Shown piece after piece: positions 11,795 to 25,319 of a stretch of DNA of 64,000 nucleotides (the first letter of the stretch is position 1; each line of letters starts with the position of its first letter). The DNA is taken from positions 4,294,553 to 4,358,552 of the forward strand of contig OX421499.1 in NCBI GenBank assembly GCA_949126835.1. The letters run 5' to 3'. Source of the DNA: Anisus vortex. Its lineage: Eukaryota > Mollusca > Gastropoda > Planorbidae. The notes beneath the pieces are model-generated. The model searched no databases and had not been told where the DNA came from. It saw only the letters and a program-made list of their open reading frames with translations. Position numbers and translations under genes: made by a program.

Positions 11795-12352
11795 GATCAT
11801 AGGTCCGGTGAAGCATCTTTCACTAGTTTCTATGGCCACGGCATACTAGGGAATGTGTGACCACCACAATGTTCAGCCGCCATTTCTTTACCCTCAACTA
11901 AAGTCAGGTACCCATCAGAGCTTGATAGACTCAGTCATGGATACCCCCCCCCCCGTTCCCGGGAACAAAGGCCAGCCTTCATCAGGATTCGAACCCAGGA
12001 CCTTTGGTTTGCCAGCCTAATGCGCTGCCACTTGGCCACCAGGTGGATAACTTTGTAAAAAAATAATAAGTAAAGTAAGTAAAGTACCCGTCGGACCGAA
12101 TTGACCCATAGGTCCGATGAAGCAGCGTTCACCAGTTTCTGTGGCCACGGCATACTAGGTGATTGTGTGGCCAGCACTATGCACAGCTGCCTATACTTTA
12201 AACCCAACTAATGTCAGGTACCCATCAGAGCTGGGAAGACTCAGGGACACCCTCCAGACCCGGAAAAAAATCCTAGCCTGCACCAGGATTCTAGCCCGCG
12301 ACCTTCGGCTCGCCAGTCGAACGCGCTGCCGCGCGGCTACCGTGGTCCCCGG
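11795..12352 (-). mobile_element. Two SINE B copies, minus strand
   Basis: Copy one (about 11795-12045) has ccacggcatactaggga, gattcgaacccaggacc and a C-run at 11946-11955. Copy two (about 12088-12352) starts gtacccgtcggaccgaattg and runs to the head with cgcgaccttcggctcgccag. Both are near full length. Confidence 0.8.
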
Positions 12353-12354
12353 AT

Positions 12355-12850
12355 AGCTTTGTATACCTTGGAAGTATAGTCCATGCTTCAGGGACATTGT
12401 ACAAGGACATTGAACGTCGAATAAATTTGGCGCGACCGGCCTTTGCCAATGTGAAACAGGTCTGGAGATCTACTCAATCAAAACTAAAGTGCTGATCTCA
12501 CAAACGTTAAAACGGTCCTACTTTATGGGTCCGAATCTTGGCGAACGACAGAGATAAGAAGAAATAGACTTCAGACCTTTGTTGACAGATGCCAAAAAAA
12601 TATCCTGAAAATAAAATGGTTCGACAAGGTAGAAAACTCCAAGCTGTGGGAGAGGTGTGGACAAAGAACAGTAGAACAACAAATCATGGAAAGGAAGTGG
12701 AGATGGATTGGACACACCCTCAGGAAAGATAACAACAGAGCTAGACAGGCCTTAGAGTGGAATCCCCAGGGTAAACGGCATAGAGGAAGACCCAAGCGAA
12801 CATGGAGACGAAGCATAGTGCTTATCAACGATTACAATCTAACCATATAA
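12355..12850 (+). pseudogene. LINE reverse-transcriptase C-terminus, broken
   Basis: Read across several frames: a start like VYLGSIVH, then RRINLARPAFANVKQVW, KRSYFMG, VEQQIMERKWRWIGHTL and ARQALEWNPQGKRHRGR. This order is the usual end of an RTE-type LINE polyprotein. Multiple stops and frame changes show long decay. Confidence 0.8.
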
Positions 12851-13535
12851 AAGATATCTCTACCTGATTAAAGTTTTCTAATAGGCATGTAAGGCTGTGA
12901 ATGATATGATTACATTATAATGGTAACTCTTATGACAGTTTGACAAAATGGTCCACAAACCTTTGAAAACGATTCCTGATTTCTCAAAACGCGTGTAATG
13001 CAAATAAATCATCTAGATATAACTAGTGTTGGAAAAAAAGGCACAAACAAGATTTTACACACCAGTACATTTTTTTTCCTCTCAAGGGCCCTCCCTGCAC
13101 AATGGAGATACAGATTTCATTTTTACATTTAAAGGGCATTAATTCATACTAACTTTAAGTAGTCAAAGCATTAATTGTGTTATCTCCCTTATACTAAAAT
13201 TCATTAATGCGAACAAACAGTAGTACATCAAATAGGAATGTATAGTTATTATTGGATACGCTTAAATGTGCGTATTTAATTTATGTACATTAAGACATAT
13301 ACATTCACCTTTTTAATGTATAGCTGTATGTCTTCGTTTAGTAGGGAAGTTAGGCTCTATAGATATGCCCTATTTTTTATACTTTAAAAAATGGACATGA
13401 TACATACCGGTACATATATTGTAAATGAGAATTTTATAAGTTGAACCGTAGGGGGGGGGCAGTACGCATATAACAAAAGGATATCTATATATATATATAT
13501 TTATTTAGACCCCCCTCCCCCCCCACACACTTTCT
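12850..13535. other. AT-rich DNA, short simple repeats
   Basis: Contains a G-run near 13451, an (AT)n near 13487 and a C-rich stretch near 13510. Nothing gene-like seen. Confidence 0.5.
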
Positions 13536-13537
13536 AC

Positions 13538-13640
13538 TTTGTGCTGGCCACATAATCCACGAGTATGCCGTGGCCTCAGAAACTGGTTAACGCAGCTTCA
13601 CCAGGCCCTATGGATCAATTTGGTCTGACGGGATACTTTA
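13538..13640 (+). mobile_element. SINE B 3' half
   Basis: gtgctggccacataatcc, gtatgccgtggcctcag and gcttcaccaggccctatgg, ending gacgggatacttta, as in the other SINE B tails. Confidence 0.75.
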
Positions 13641-13735
13641 AGTAGATACACGAATACAAGTCGACACAGTGAGATAGTTGAACTTGTAAAGTGTTTCTTT
13701 GCAAAAATGTTTGTAATATTGTTGAAACACTAGAG

Positions 13736-15026
13736 CAAGGGTCGGCAACCTTTTGCTAATAGCGTGCCAAACTAGGATTTTTTAATCATTCTGCGTGCCA
13801 ACAGCTTGAAAGACAAACTGCTAAACTATATTATTTTTATAAGACAATTTATTTAGTGTCGTAGCAAGACCAAGACCAAAAGAAAAAGAGCGTTATAGAG
13901 AAAAATATTTAATAACAAATAAACCTGTTTGATATTATCATCTTTTTTAATAAAATCCTCTCATAGCTAATACACAATTTCATTACTCAACTTATACATT
14001 AACAGTTATCAACATTTGAATTTAGTTCTCAAGATATTACTCTAGTCATAGCTACAATGTCTTTATAGTTTGATCTCAGCATAACTGAGACATACGCTAA
14101 CATATTATTTAAACTTTTAAGTAGTAGGAGATGATATTACAGTTGAGCAGAAGAGATATGTAGTAATCATACTAAATGGGTAGAAATTGTAATGTTTAAA
14201 AATGTACATATACATTCTTTAGTCATAAAATATTTATATAATTTTCAACTATCTTTTGTAATTTGATAATTTTAGAGTTATAAATTGTAAGCCATCAATT
14301 AAAAAAAAAAGAAACATATTAGAAATATTAACGCAAAGAAAACGTGTTAATTATCTCCCTTCAATTAAAATCTTTAAAGCTGATGCTAGTGATACCTGCG
14401 AGTTAAATGTTTTAATATAACTAGCATACTTCTGAAAGTGCTCATCTATCTTAATTTGCCTTAAATTACGGAAAGTGTTTAATGTTTTGAAATTGATTTC
14501 ACGGCAAGATATGTCCAGTTTTAATGCAAATCCATTCCAGTGGCCCAACACTTCAAGTGCCTTTCGACCCAGTCTTGTAAATGGAAGTTTAACTCACTGA
14601 AACGTGTCGACATGCCATTCAGAAACATTGGCTACAACTGTCAGTTCTCCTAATTCAATACCGGAAATATTTATTTTCATTAAGATAGACCTAAATTGCT
14701 ACCAGACAAGAAACGAATCTATCCAAGACTTTACCTAGACTCCGTATCACTTTCTTCTAGAAGAGACTTGAGAAACTATACAATAGACTATCTTAACAAT
14801 AGATTCAATCACAGATCGCAAGTCCAATGATCAGAGCCTTGCATAGGCCTAAAAACATTCCTGAACTAAAACAGTCGTAGTAGTTCGCCATGCAGCACCC
14901 ACTAATTATGCTGACATACGTTGTTTTCACTTGCATTAAACAATATTCTTGGAGGTCTCTCGCGTGCCACTAAAAATCGTTCTGCGTGCCAAGTCTGGCA
15001 CGCGTGCCTTAGGTTGCCGATCCCTG
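13736..15026 (+). mobile_element. hAT-NA1, bounded copy with perfect 8-bp target duplication
   Basis: Terminal inverted repeats CAAGGGTCGGCAACCT and, reversed, CAGGGATCGGCAACCT. CACTAGAG stands at 13728-13735 and 15027-15034. 1291 bp, AT-rich, no transposase. It sits inside a LINE C-terminal coding fragment: removing it would rejoin a TLEDRR reading. This copy is the reference for the family, other pieces of which lie at 6072, 9775, 28785, 37318, 38180, 47363, 56600 and 61300. Confidence 0.9.
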
Positions 15027-15362
15027 CACTAGAGGACAGAAGGGTGAAGAGTAAAGTAGTAATAATACATAGGGCATTAAATTCTAATTTAGAAATACAA
15101 CTCAAAAACAATCTGTTACAATGCTCAGACAAACATAAGGACAAAAACACTTTCCTTATCCCTTATGCGATAACAAATGCATATGACTACTATTTCTTCT
15201 CGATTGGCATTCGGGTATGGAATGGGTTGCCTGAACAAACCAGATAAACTAGTAACTTAACATCATAAAAAACATTAATAAAGATGCAACACTAGACTCG
15301 GACCACGGATGAGCGTAGGACGCAAGATCTTCGTTATAGAAGGAGCGTCTGTAATATATAAG
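15027..15362 (+). pseudogene. LINE C-terminus and 3' tail
   Basis: LEDRRVKSKVVIIHRALNSN followed by FFSIGIRVWNGLPEQTR and a stop near 15247 matches the end of CR1/Jockey-like LINE proteins (the family pattern is a Phe-Phe, then Trp-Asn-x-Leu-Pro). The 3' UTR then runs to gaaggagcgtctgtaatat and ends in ataagat. The same tail recurs about ten times in this window. Confidence 0.8.
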
Positions 15363-15428
15363 ATGCTTTAATCCGATACGTTTAGCATTGTGGAGCAACA
15401 TGGGTCACTAAACTGTACTCGTTTACTG

Positions 15429-15922
15429 TAGAGGCCCACCGAAATTCTGTTTCAGTTTCGGTTTCGGGGCCAAAAGTAGGCAAATGACCCTGTTTCGGTG
15501 TATTTTTCGATTTCGGCCGAAGACAAAAAGTTAGCTTTCAGTTTGCTTTCGGTTTCGGCCGAAACTGTTAATATTGGCTTTCGGTCATCAGCCGAATATC
15601 TATTTAAACTTTCAAAATTCAGACTGCAACGCTAGTGCGGCATCTATTACTCTGCTTATTGATAATTGTGAATAAAATTATATATAATAAATGTATATAC
15701 AACGGTATATTACATGTTCTATGGTTTACTTAAATAACCAAAGATAATAACTAGTCATAGATAGATAATAACAGTTTTTTTAATCTTTTCTTTGGCAAAT
15801 TCGGCTTAACAACTGGTTTCGGTTTAGGCCGAAGGCGGTGTGAATTTTTCTGTTTCGTCCAAAAGGCAATTTATGACTTTCGGTATAACCAAAACCAAAA
15901 ATGTGGTTTCGGTCGGTCTTTC
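15429..15922. mobile_element. TTCGGCCGAA-rich hAT-like element, copy 1
   Basis: Starts tagaggcccaccgaaa and ends tttcggtcggtctttc. GTTTACTG is duplicated at 15421-15428 and 15923-15930. The interior repeats ggtttcggccgaaac-like palindromes. Non-coding, 494 bp. Confidence 0.8.
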
Positions 15923-16049
15923 GTTTACTGATAAGCTTGAACAAACAATGATAATTTTTTGTTATTTTTTTGTCATCACTGTATTTTGTATTGGACTTTA
16001 TTGGTAGGTTGTTGTTGTTTTCTTGGTTCAGAATCTTCTTCACCGGATA

Positions 16050-16672
<623 letters not shown>

Positions 16673-16689
16673 CAGAAATACAGATAGAG

Positions 16690-17310
16690 TAACATTCCAT
16701 TTACCCAGACATTAAACCTTAACGCCACATTTACCGAAACAGATCCTTTTTTCCTTTACAATTAAACATGAAAAATTTACTGTAAGACTCGTACAGAGCA
16801 GCTCATTTATAAAATCCCCCCCCCCCCCCTTCTACCCACCCTCCTTATATAAAAAAAAATATTTATCAATCTTATTGTTCAGAGAAATATAAACTATAGC
16901 ATAAAACAAGTCTGGGAGAAAACAGGTGGGTGTTTGGGTCAGGGCTGGGTGGGGTATGGTGGAAAAAAAGCTGACGGGTGGCCGAGGTGGAAGAAAAAAG
17001 GTGGAGTGAGCAATGTTTATGTACATTAAACAAGACGCTCACTCTGTGCTCAAACTGACAGCTGACAGAAGAAGCAAACAGGCCTTTTTGTTGCTCAAAA
17101 CTGAAGATGACTGTAAACGGCTTGTGAGAGTTGGCGCCAGGACTTCTACGGAAATCCTAAGGTGTCAAGTTCTATAAAAAAAACGTCCGAATATTTAATT
17201 TTTAAAGCCTTTTTTATTTTCTTTATTTGTAACAGCGATTGTCAGGACTTAGATTTCATAATCACATTTCAATTCAAAGATTTGCTTTGAAAGCTGTGAT
17301 TAATATCTTA
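16690..17310. other. Intergenic DNA, no feature recognised
   Basis: Contains a C-run at 16819-16829. No repeat shared with the rest of the window and no coding signal seen. Confidence 0.45.
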
Positions 17311-17312
17311 TC

Positions 17313-17488
17313 TTATATATTACAGACGCACCTTCTATAAAGAAAATTATTGCGTCCTACGCCATCCGTGGCCCGAGTCTAGTCTTGCATCTTTATTTAT
17401 TTTTTAAATGATGTGAAGTTACTGGTATCCCTGGTTTGTTCAGGCAACCCATTCCATGCCGGAATGCCATTCGAGAAGAAAGAGTCAT
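17313..17488 (-). mobile_element. LINE 3' tail, minus strand
   Basis: atatattacagacgcacc, attattgcgtcctacg and ttcaggcaacccattcc: the reversed tail family. It ends at about 17488, where the sequence changes to an unrelated stretch resembling SINE B (aatactaggtgattgtgtgg). Confidence 0.75.
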
Positions 17489-17710
17489 AGAATACTAGGT
17501 GATTGTGTGGTTTTGACTTCAATTGAATGCCCTATGTCCTTCTTACCTCTTGTACACAGTAAATATCGCATCGCAACATCCGTAACAAAAAAGTTCGCTC
17601 TGTGCAATGGGTCAGTGGGGCCACAAAGGGGGCTGTCCATTACGTCTAGTCCACAAATGGTCTACGTTGAATAAAAGTACTCTTATACATTGATAAATAC
17701 ATTTGGATTT

Positions 17711-20700
17711 TAAGACATTGATGTTGTGTCAGTGATGTGGAGTTTGGATCATGTATTATCATAACAAGTAAAGACATTGATGTTGTGTCAGTGATGTGGA
17801 GTTTGGATCATGTATTATCATAACAAGTAAAGACATTGATGTTGTGTCAGTGATGTGGAGTTTGGATCATGTATTATCGTAACAAGTAAAGACATTGATG
17901 TTGTGTCACTGATGTGGAGTTTGGATCATGTATTATCATAACAAGTAAAGACATTGATGTTGTGTCAGTGATGTGGAGTTTGGATCATGTATTATCATAA
18001 CAAGTAAAGACATTGATGTTGTGTCAGTGATGTGGAGTTTGGATCATGTATTATCATAACAAGTAAAGACATTGATGTTGTGTCAGTGATGTGGAGTTTG
18101 GATTATGTATTATCATAACAAGTAAAGACATTGATGTTGTGTCAGTGATGTGGAGTTTGGATCATGTATTATCATAACAAGTAAAGACATTGATGTTGTG
18201 TCAGTGATGTGGAGTTTGGATCATGTATTATCAAAACAAGTAAAGACATTGATGTTGTGTCAGTGATGTGGAGTTTGGATCATGTATTATCATAACAAGT
18301 AAAGACATTGATGTTGTGTCAGTGATGTGGAGTTTGGATCATGTATTATCATAACAAGTAAAGACATTGATGTTGTGTCAGTGATGTGGAGTTTGGATCA
18401 TGTATTATCATAACAAGTAAAGACATTGATGTTGTGTCAGTGATGTGCAGTTTGGATCATGTATTATCATAACAAGTAAAGACATTGATGTTGTGTCAGT
18501 GATGTGGAGTTTGGATCATGTATTATCGTAACAAGTAAAGACATTGATGTTGTGTCACTGATGTGGAGTTTGGATCATGTATTATCATAACAAGTAAAGA
18601 CATTGATGTTGTGTCAGTGATGTGGAGTTTGGATCATGTATTATCATAACAAGTAAAGACATTGATGTTGTGTCAGTGATGTGGAGTTTGGATCATGTAT
18701 TATCATAACAAGTAAAGACATTGATGTTGTGTCAGTGATGTGGAGTTTGGATCATGTATTATCATAACAAGTAAAGACATTGATGTTGTGTCAGTGATGT
18801 GGAGTTTGGATCATGTATTATCATAACAAGTAAAGACATTGGTGTTGTGTCAGTGATGTGGAGTTTGGATCATGTATTATCATAACAAGTTAAGACATTG
18901 ATGTTGTGTCACTGATGTGGAGTTTGGATCATGTATTATCATAACAAGTAAAGACATTGATGTTGTGTCAGTGATGTGGAGTTTGGATCATGTATTATCA
19001 TAACAAGTAAAGACATTGATGTTGTGTCAGTGATGTGGAGTTTGGATCATGTATTATCATAACAAGTAAAGACATTGATGTTGTGTCAGTGATGTGGAGT
19101 TTGGATCATGTATTATCATAACAAGTAAAGACATTGATGTTGTGTCAGTGATGTGGAGTTTGGATCATGTATTATCATAACAAGTAAAGACATTGATGTT
19201 GTGTCAGTGATGTGGAGTTTGGATCATGTATTATCATAACAAGTAAAGACATTGATGTTGTGTCAGTGATGTGGAGTTTGGATCATGTATTATCATAACA
19301 AGTAAAGACATTGATGTTGTGTCAGTGATGTGGAGTTTGGATCATGTATTATCATAACAAGTAAAGACATTGATGTTGTGTCAGTGATGTGGAGTTTGGA
19401 TCATGTATTATCATAACAAGTAAGACATTGATGTTGTGTCAGTGATGTGGAGTTTGGATCATGTATTATCATAACAAGTAAAGACATTGATGTTGTGTCA
19501 GTGATGTGGAGTTTGGATCATGTATTATCATAACAAGTAAAGACATTGATGTTGTGTCAGTGATGTGGAGTTTGGATCATGTATTATCGTAACAAGTAAA
19601 GACATTGATGTTGTGTCACTGATGTGGAGTTTGGATCATGTATTATCATAACAAGTAAAGACATTGATGTTGTGTCAGTGATGTGGAGTTTGGATCATGT
19701 ATTATCATAACAAGTAAAGACATTGATGTTGTGTCAGTGATGTGAAGTTTGGATCATGTATTATCATAACAAGTAAAGACATTGATGTTGTGTCAGTGAT
19801 GTGGAGTTTGGATCATGTATTATCATAACAAGTAAAGACATTGATGTTGTGTCAGTGATGTGGAGTTTGGATCATGTATTATCATAACAAGTAAAGACAT
19901 TGATGTTGTGTCAGTGATGTGGAGTTTGGATCATGTATTATCATAACAAGTAAAGACATTGATGTTTTGTCAGTGATGTGGAGTTTGGATCATGTATTAT
20001 CATAACAAGTAAAGACATTGATGTTGTGTCAGTGATGTGGAGTTTGGATCATGTATTATCATAACAAGTAAAGACATTGATGTTGTGTCAGTGATGTGGA
20101 GTTTGGATCATGTATTATCATAACAAGTAAAGACATTGATGTTGTGTCAGTGATGTGGAGTTTGGATCATGTATTATCATAACAAGTAAAGACATTGATG
20201 TTGTGTCAGTGATGTGGAGTTTGGATCATGTATTATCATAACAAGTAAAGACATTGATGTTGTGTCAGTGATGTGGAGTTTGGATCATGTATTATCATAA
20301 CAAGTAAAGACATTGATGTTGTGTCAGTGATGTGGAGTTTGGATCATGTATTATCATAACAAGTAAAGACATTGATGTTGTGTCAGTGATGTGGAGTTTG
20401 GATCATGTATTATCATAACAAGTAAAGACATTGATGTTGTGTCAGTGATGTGGAGTTTGGATCATGTATTATCATAACAAGTAAAGACATTGATGTTGTG
20501 TCAGTGATGAGGAGTTTGGATCATGTATTATCATAACAAGTAAAGACATTGATGTTGTGTCACTGATGTGGAGTTTGGTTTATGTATTATCATAACAAGT
20601 AAAGACATTGATGTTGTGTCACTGATGTGGAGTTTGGTTTATGTATTATCATAACAAGTAAAGACATTGATGTTGTGTCACTGATGTGGAGTTTGGTTTA

Positions 20701-22255
20701 TGTATTATCATAACAAGTAAAGACATTGATGTTGTGTCAGTGATGAGGAGTTCGGATCATGTATTATCATAACAAGTAAAGACATTGATGTTGTGTCAGT
20801 GATGTGGAGTTTGGATCATGTATTATCATAACAAGTAAAGACATTGATGTTGTGTCACTGATGTGGAGTTTGGTTTATGTATTATCATAACAAGTAAAGA
20901 CATTGATGTTGTGTCACTGATGTGGAGTTTGGTTTATGTATTATCATAACAAGTAAAGACATTGATGTTGTGTCACTGATGTGGAGTTTGGTTTATGTAT
21001 TATCATAACAAGTAAAGACATTGATGTTGTGTCAGTGATGAGGAGTTCGGATCATGTATTATCATAACAAGTAAAGACATTGATGTTGTGTCAGTGATGT
21101 GGAGTTTGGATCATGTATTATCATAACAAGTAAAGACATTGATGTTGTGTCAGTGATGAGGAGTTTGGATCATGTATTATCATAACAAGTAAAGACATTG
21201 ATGTTGTGTCACTGATGTGGAGTTTGGATCATGTATTATCATAACAAGTAAAGACATTGGTGTTGTGTCAGTGATGTGGAGTTTGGATCATGTATTATCA
21301 TAACAAGTAAAGACATTGATGTTGTGTAAGTGATGTGGAGTTTGGATCATGTATTATCATAACAAGTAAAGACATTGATGTTGTGTCAGTGATGTGGAGT
21401 TTGGATCATGTATTATCATAACAAGTAAAGACATTGATGTTGTGTCAGTGTTGTGGAGTTTGGATCATGTATTATCATAACAAGTAAAGACATTGATGTT
21501 GTGTCAGTGATGTGGAGTTTGGATCATGTATTATCATAACAAGTAAAGACATTGATGTTGTGTCAGTGATGTGGAGTTTGGATCATGTATTATCATAACA
21601 AGTAAAGACATTGATGTTGTGTCAGTGATGTGGAGTTTGGATCATGTATTATCATAACAAGTAAAGACATTGATGTTGTGTCAGTGATGTGGAGTTTGGA
21701 TCATGTATTATCATAACAAGTAAAGACATTGATGTTGTGTCAGTGATGTGGAGTTTGGATCATGTATTATCATAACAAGTAAAGACATTGATGTTGTGTC
21801 AGTGATGTGGAGTTTGGATCATGTATTATCATAACAAGTAAAGACATTGATGTTGTGTCAGTGATGTGGAGTTTGGATCATGTATTATCATAACAAGTAA
21901 AGACATTGATGTTGTGTCAGTGATGAGGAGTTTGGATCATGTATTATCATAACAAGTAAAGACATTGATGTTGTGTCACTGATGTGGAGTTTGGATCATG
22001 TATTATCATAACAAGTAAAGACATTGGTGTTGTGTCAGTGATGTGGAGTTTGGATCATGTATTATCATAACAAGTAAAGACATTGATGTTGTGTCAGTGA
22101 TGTGGAGTTTGGATCATGTATTATCATAACAAGTAAAGACATTGATGTTGTGTCAGTGATGTGGAGTTTGGATCATGTATTATCATAACAAGTAAAGACA
22201 TTGATGTTGTGTCAGTGATGTGGAGTTTGGATCATGTATTATCATAACAAGTAAA
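17711..22255. repeat. 59-bp minisatellite, about 77 copies
   Basis: The unit contains gacattgatgttgtgtcag, gatgtggagtttggatcatg and tattatcataacaagtaaa. Most units are nearly identical. Variants include atcgt for atcat, cactgatg for cagtgatg, gatgaggag, and ggtttatg for ggatcatg. Linked variants recur: atcgt plus cactgatg is found at 17878, 18527 and 19588, spaced by 649 bp (11 units) and 1061 bp (18 units less one base). The ggtttatg block of three units occurs twice (near 20575-20700 and 20870-21000). No continuous ORF. The right end runs straight into the 3' tail of a reversed SINE B. Confidence 0.97.
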
Positions 22256-23870
22256 GTATCTGGTCGGACCGGACTGATCCGTGGGGCAGATGAAGCAGCG
22301 TTTTCCCAGTTACTTAGGCCATGGCATATAGAGACCGACCGAAACCAAATTTTTAGATTCGGCCGAAAGCACATGCATACCGAATATTATACATTGACTT
22401 TCGGCCGAAACCGATGCCGAAACCAAAAGTTTAACTACAACTTCGGCCGAAACAGAAAAGTAAACCGAAAAAGCGAAACAAATGATTTCAAAAGACTGCA
22501 CATTTATGTGTAATATTAACTAGTTTATGGGCACTCTTTTTGAGTAAACCATTCTTTGGAGTGATTAAATAATCCGTTATTATTAACTTCAGTCTTCTAC
22601 TTCACATTAGGGATGTTAATATCCTTTTTTTTTCTCAACACCTATTTTCGTTTCTAAATATCCGATTTTTTACCCATTTTCTTTTCCCCCTCTCCGCCCC
22701 CGGGCAAAGTAAGTTATAGTTTGGAAAAGACAAATTTGCATTGATTATACTAAAAAAATAATACGAAGGACCATTAATCCTTTGAACGTGGTGAAATCTT
22801 TGTAAAAAAAAAATTGATTTTGTATTAGCAGAAGTCAAAAGCTGTAGTGTCATGAATTTAGACCTTTATAATTATAATATAAATCAGAGGATGTTACATC
22901 TATATGTTAAACACATTAAAAGAATATTTGTAGAATATGAATAAAATCCCAGACACATCTATCTAGGGTTGACAGACGTCCGGCAAGAAAATAAAAAGTT
23001 TTTGAAAAGAACCTTACATGCTCTGCAAAGTTCCTTTTTAATTGCCCAAGTTGCTTTTCAGTCTACATTAAATAAAATGTTGGGTCAGTTTTACTAATAT
23101 ACAATTATTGGCAGCTAATTTAATAAAACTGAACTGATTGTGGGATGTGAAACACTAAATATGGCATTCTTTTTGTCTCCCTATGTCCTTCTTTTGAAGT
23201 CCAAGTATCTCGCAACCGTACGTCTATCGGTCGGTTTGTCTGTTAAAGGAGCGTCCAGCATCAGTGGGGAAATTCCAGTTTTTTTTTGTTTTCGAATACG
23301 TAGATCAAATGTCTGTACCGACGAGTGTTTGCAATGAATATAATGATAACGAATTGTTTAGTGCTAATCAAACAGGGTTTACAAATATTTCTTCAGACAA
23401 AAAGATAAATAAATCGTGTGACACAGTTATGAATGATTTCCTCCCGAAATCCGGTTTTCGTTTAACATCCCTACTTCACACAGATTAATTCACAACAGTT
23501 TAACTAAATCTATAAGCAGAGTAATAGATGCAGCAATAGCGTAGCCTTTGGAATTTGGAAAGTTAAAATAGATATTCGGCTGATGACCAAAAGTCAATAT
23601 CAGTTTCGGCCGAATCCGTAAACAAACCGAAAATTAACATTTTGGCTTCGATCGAAACCGAAACCACGCCGAATAAAGTTTTTTGCCTATTTTCGGCCCC
23701 GAAACCGAAGCCGAAACCGAATATCGGTCGGTCTCTAATGGCATACTAAGGGATTAAGATTAAGCACAACGCCTATAAAATCATGTACGCACCAGAGCTT
23801 GGTAGACCCAGGGACACCCTCCACACACTAGAACCTAGCATTCGAACCCAGGACCTTCGGTGTCTTGCCC
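22250..23870 (-). mobile_element. SINE B split by a hAT-like insertion
   Basis: The left part (22250-22328: gtaaagtatc, gaagcagcgttttccc, ccatggcata) and the right part (23738-23870: atggcatactaaggga, ccagagcttggtagaccc, gattcgaacccagg by family, here cattcgaacccagg) together form one reversed SINE B, separated by the element at 22329-23737. Confidence 0.85.
22329..23737. mobile_element. TTCGGCCGAA-rich hAT-like element, 1.4-kb copy
   Basis: Inverted ends TAGAGACCGACCG at both termini, with ATGGCATA duplicated at 22321-22328 and 23738-23745. Subterminal zones on both sides carry many ttcggccgaaa motifs. The roughly 1-kb AT-rich middle (22500-23550) has no transposase I can recognise. The 8-bp duplication fits the hAT superfamily. 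Confidence 0.85.
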
Positions 23871-24085
23871 CATTTCATAACAAGCTTTACTTTAAGCCAG
23901 TCTATTTTTTTTTCTGATGCGTGAGTTCTTGAGCCCCTGCACAGTGAAGCGTTGACTAACTCCACAGGTACACCAAACAGCATTGAAGAAATAGTATCTA
24001 TGTAACTATGTAACATGTACATGAGTGAAAACCTAAACAGTGCCACACTGCTTGATGGCCAAAGTAAGACTGGCTGCCCTAGGCG

Positions 24086-24225
24086 CGCTGTCCTTCAACG
24101 GACGATTCGTGTGACGTCATGGTCATCTATGACGTCTTGTGACTATGACGCGCCCCACCAAAATAGAAATAAAAGAATAGCACTTTAATGCATTAGACTG
24201 TGGCGTCGAGGTTATATGCACAATA
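24086..24225. repeat. Dispersed repeat pair, copy 2
   Basis: Partner of 7895-8010 (ccttcaacggacgattc, tgtgacgtcat, gactatgacg, gtggcgtcgagg). Unknown family. Confidence 0.45.
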
Positions 24226-25125
24226 TCGTTTAAGACGATACTGACAATAACTACATGGTTAAAATTAGAGTTATGTAAAGGGTCGTGATGTAGTTTAAGA
24301 AACAGACAACGCCTCTCAATACCAAACACTGTCTACATTGTCATTGTGGCGTCCGGGTGGGCAGCCAATTACCGTGACGCAGCAACGCCACTGATCAATT
24401 CATTGATAACTAAAAACGATAACACCAGGGGCGTATTTAGGATTGTGGGGGCCCTGTTCCCGAATTTGTGTGGGGCCCCTCGTGGCCTCGCTCCAGCTTT
24501 CCACATACGTCATAAAAGTGCTTTTAATTTATGATAAATTCATGTTAAATTCTATAAGATCATAAATTGCACGTTGCTCTTAGCTTGTTTGAACAGGAGC
24601 GCTTAAAATTGTAAGGGAATAAATGAAGACAAACATGTTTACATGTCTTTTTCATTTGTTCCATATAGCTATATAGTGTGTTGGTAATGGTAGGTTCCGG
24701 GGGGAGTAGGGTGTACCCGAGGTAGGTTAGCTCAGGGCATTCAAGCAGGTCAACAGTTTCTTGTCTGCAGTTAGGTATATATATATATATATATGTCCTA
24801 TATGTTATATATTATATATATAAACTATGTTCAACGCGAGGAGGCATTCCTAATAATTCCCCTTGCATACAGTTGTATATTAACGCGGCGTAATCTCCTT
24901 AATAAAAGGTAAGCACCAGCAATTTGCCTTGGAGAGTTTTAATGTTGTACACACTGTACTTTAAATAAAAAAAGCTTATGACGTAATGGTATTAAAGTTA
25001 GATGTTTGCTTTATTATATTAATTTTAAGTAATAGTAACCAAATGTTTTAATTGTTTCATGCATTCACGTCGCTAGTGAGAGCACCCTTTAATGAGCGAC
25101 TTATACAATCAATTGAACAAAAAAA
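24225..25125. other. Mostly unassigned DNA with one transposon-like end
   Basis: At 24424-24480 caggggcgtatttagg resembles a hAT-type terminus, with a GC-rich strip after it. (AT)n at about 24777-24795. No gene seen. Confidence 0.4.
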
Positions 25126-25129
25126 AAAA

Positions 25130-25252
25130 GAAAAAAATTAAATACCGAACGAAACTTTCTCACTGCGGTTTTTATTGTATTTTTTTTCTCTCTCTTAGCA
25201 AAACACATTGTAGTCATTCGTCTCTCCGACATTTTGACGGGAATAACCACTA

Positions 25253-25255
<3 letters not shown>
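25130..25255. repeat. Dispersed repeat shared with 51600-51740
   Basis: gaaactttctcactgcgg, tttttattgta, aaaacacattgtagtcattc and acgggaataaccact recur in the same order within Fox intron 1 at 51600-51740. The family is not recognised. Confidence 0.55.

Positions 25256-25316
<61 letters not shown>
25254..25316. repeat. (AT)n microsatellite
   Basis: About 60 bp of alternating AT. Confidence 0.95.

Positions 25317-25319
<3 letters not shown>

Noticed and set aside
17711..22255. CRISPR-like periodic array
   Set aside because: Units are contiguous 59-bp repeats without spacers, in an animal genome; it is a minisatellite. The same applies to 54579-56534 and 8055-8700.
23140..23488. Short frames inside the 1.4-kb hAT-like element, considered as transposase
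   Set aside because: Too short and lacking any hAT motif; the element appears non-autonomous.
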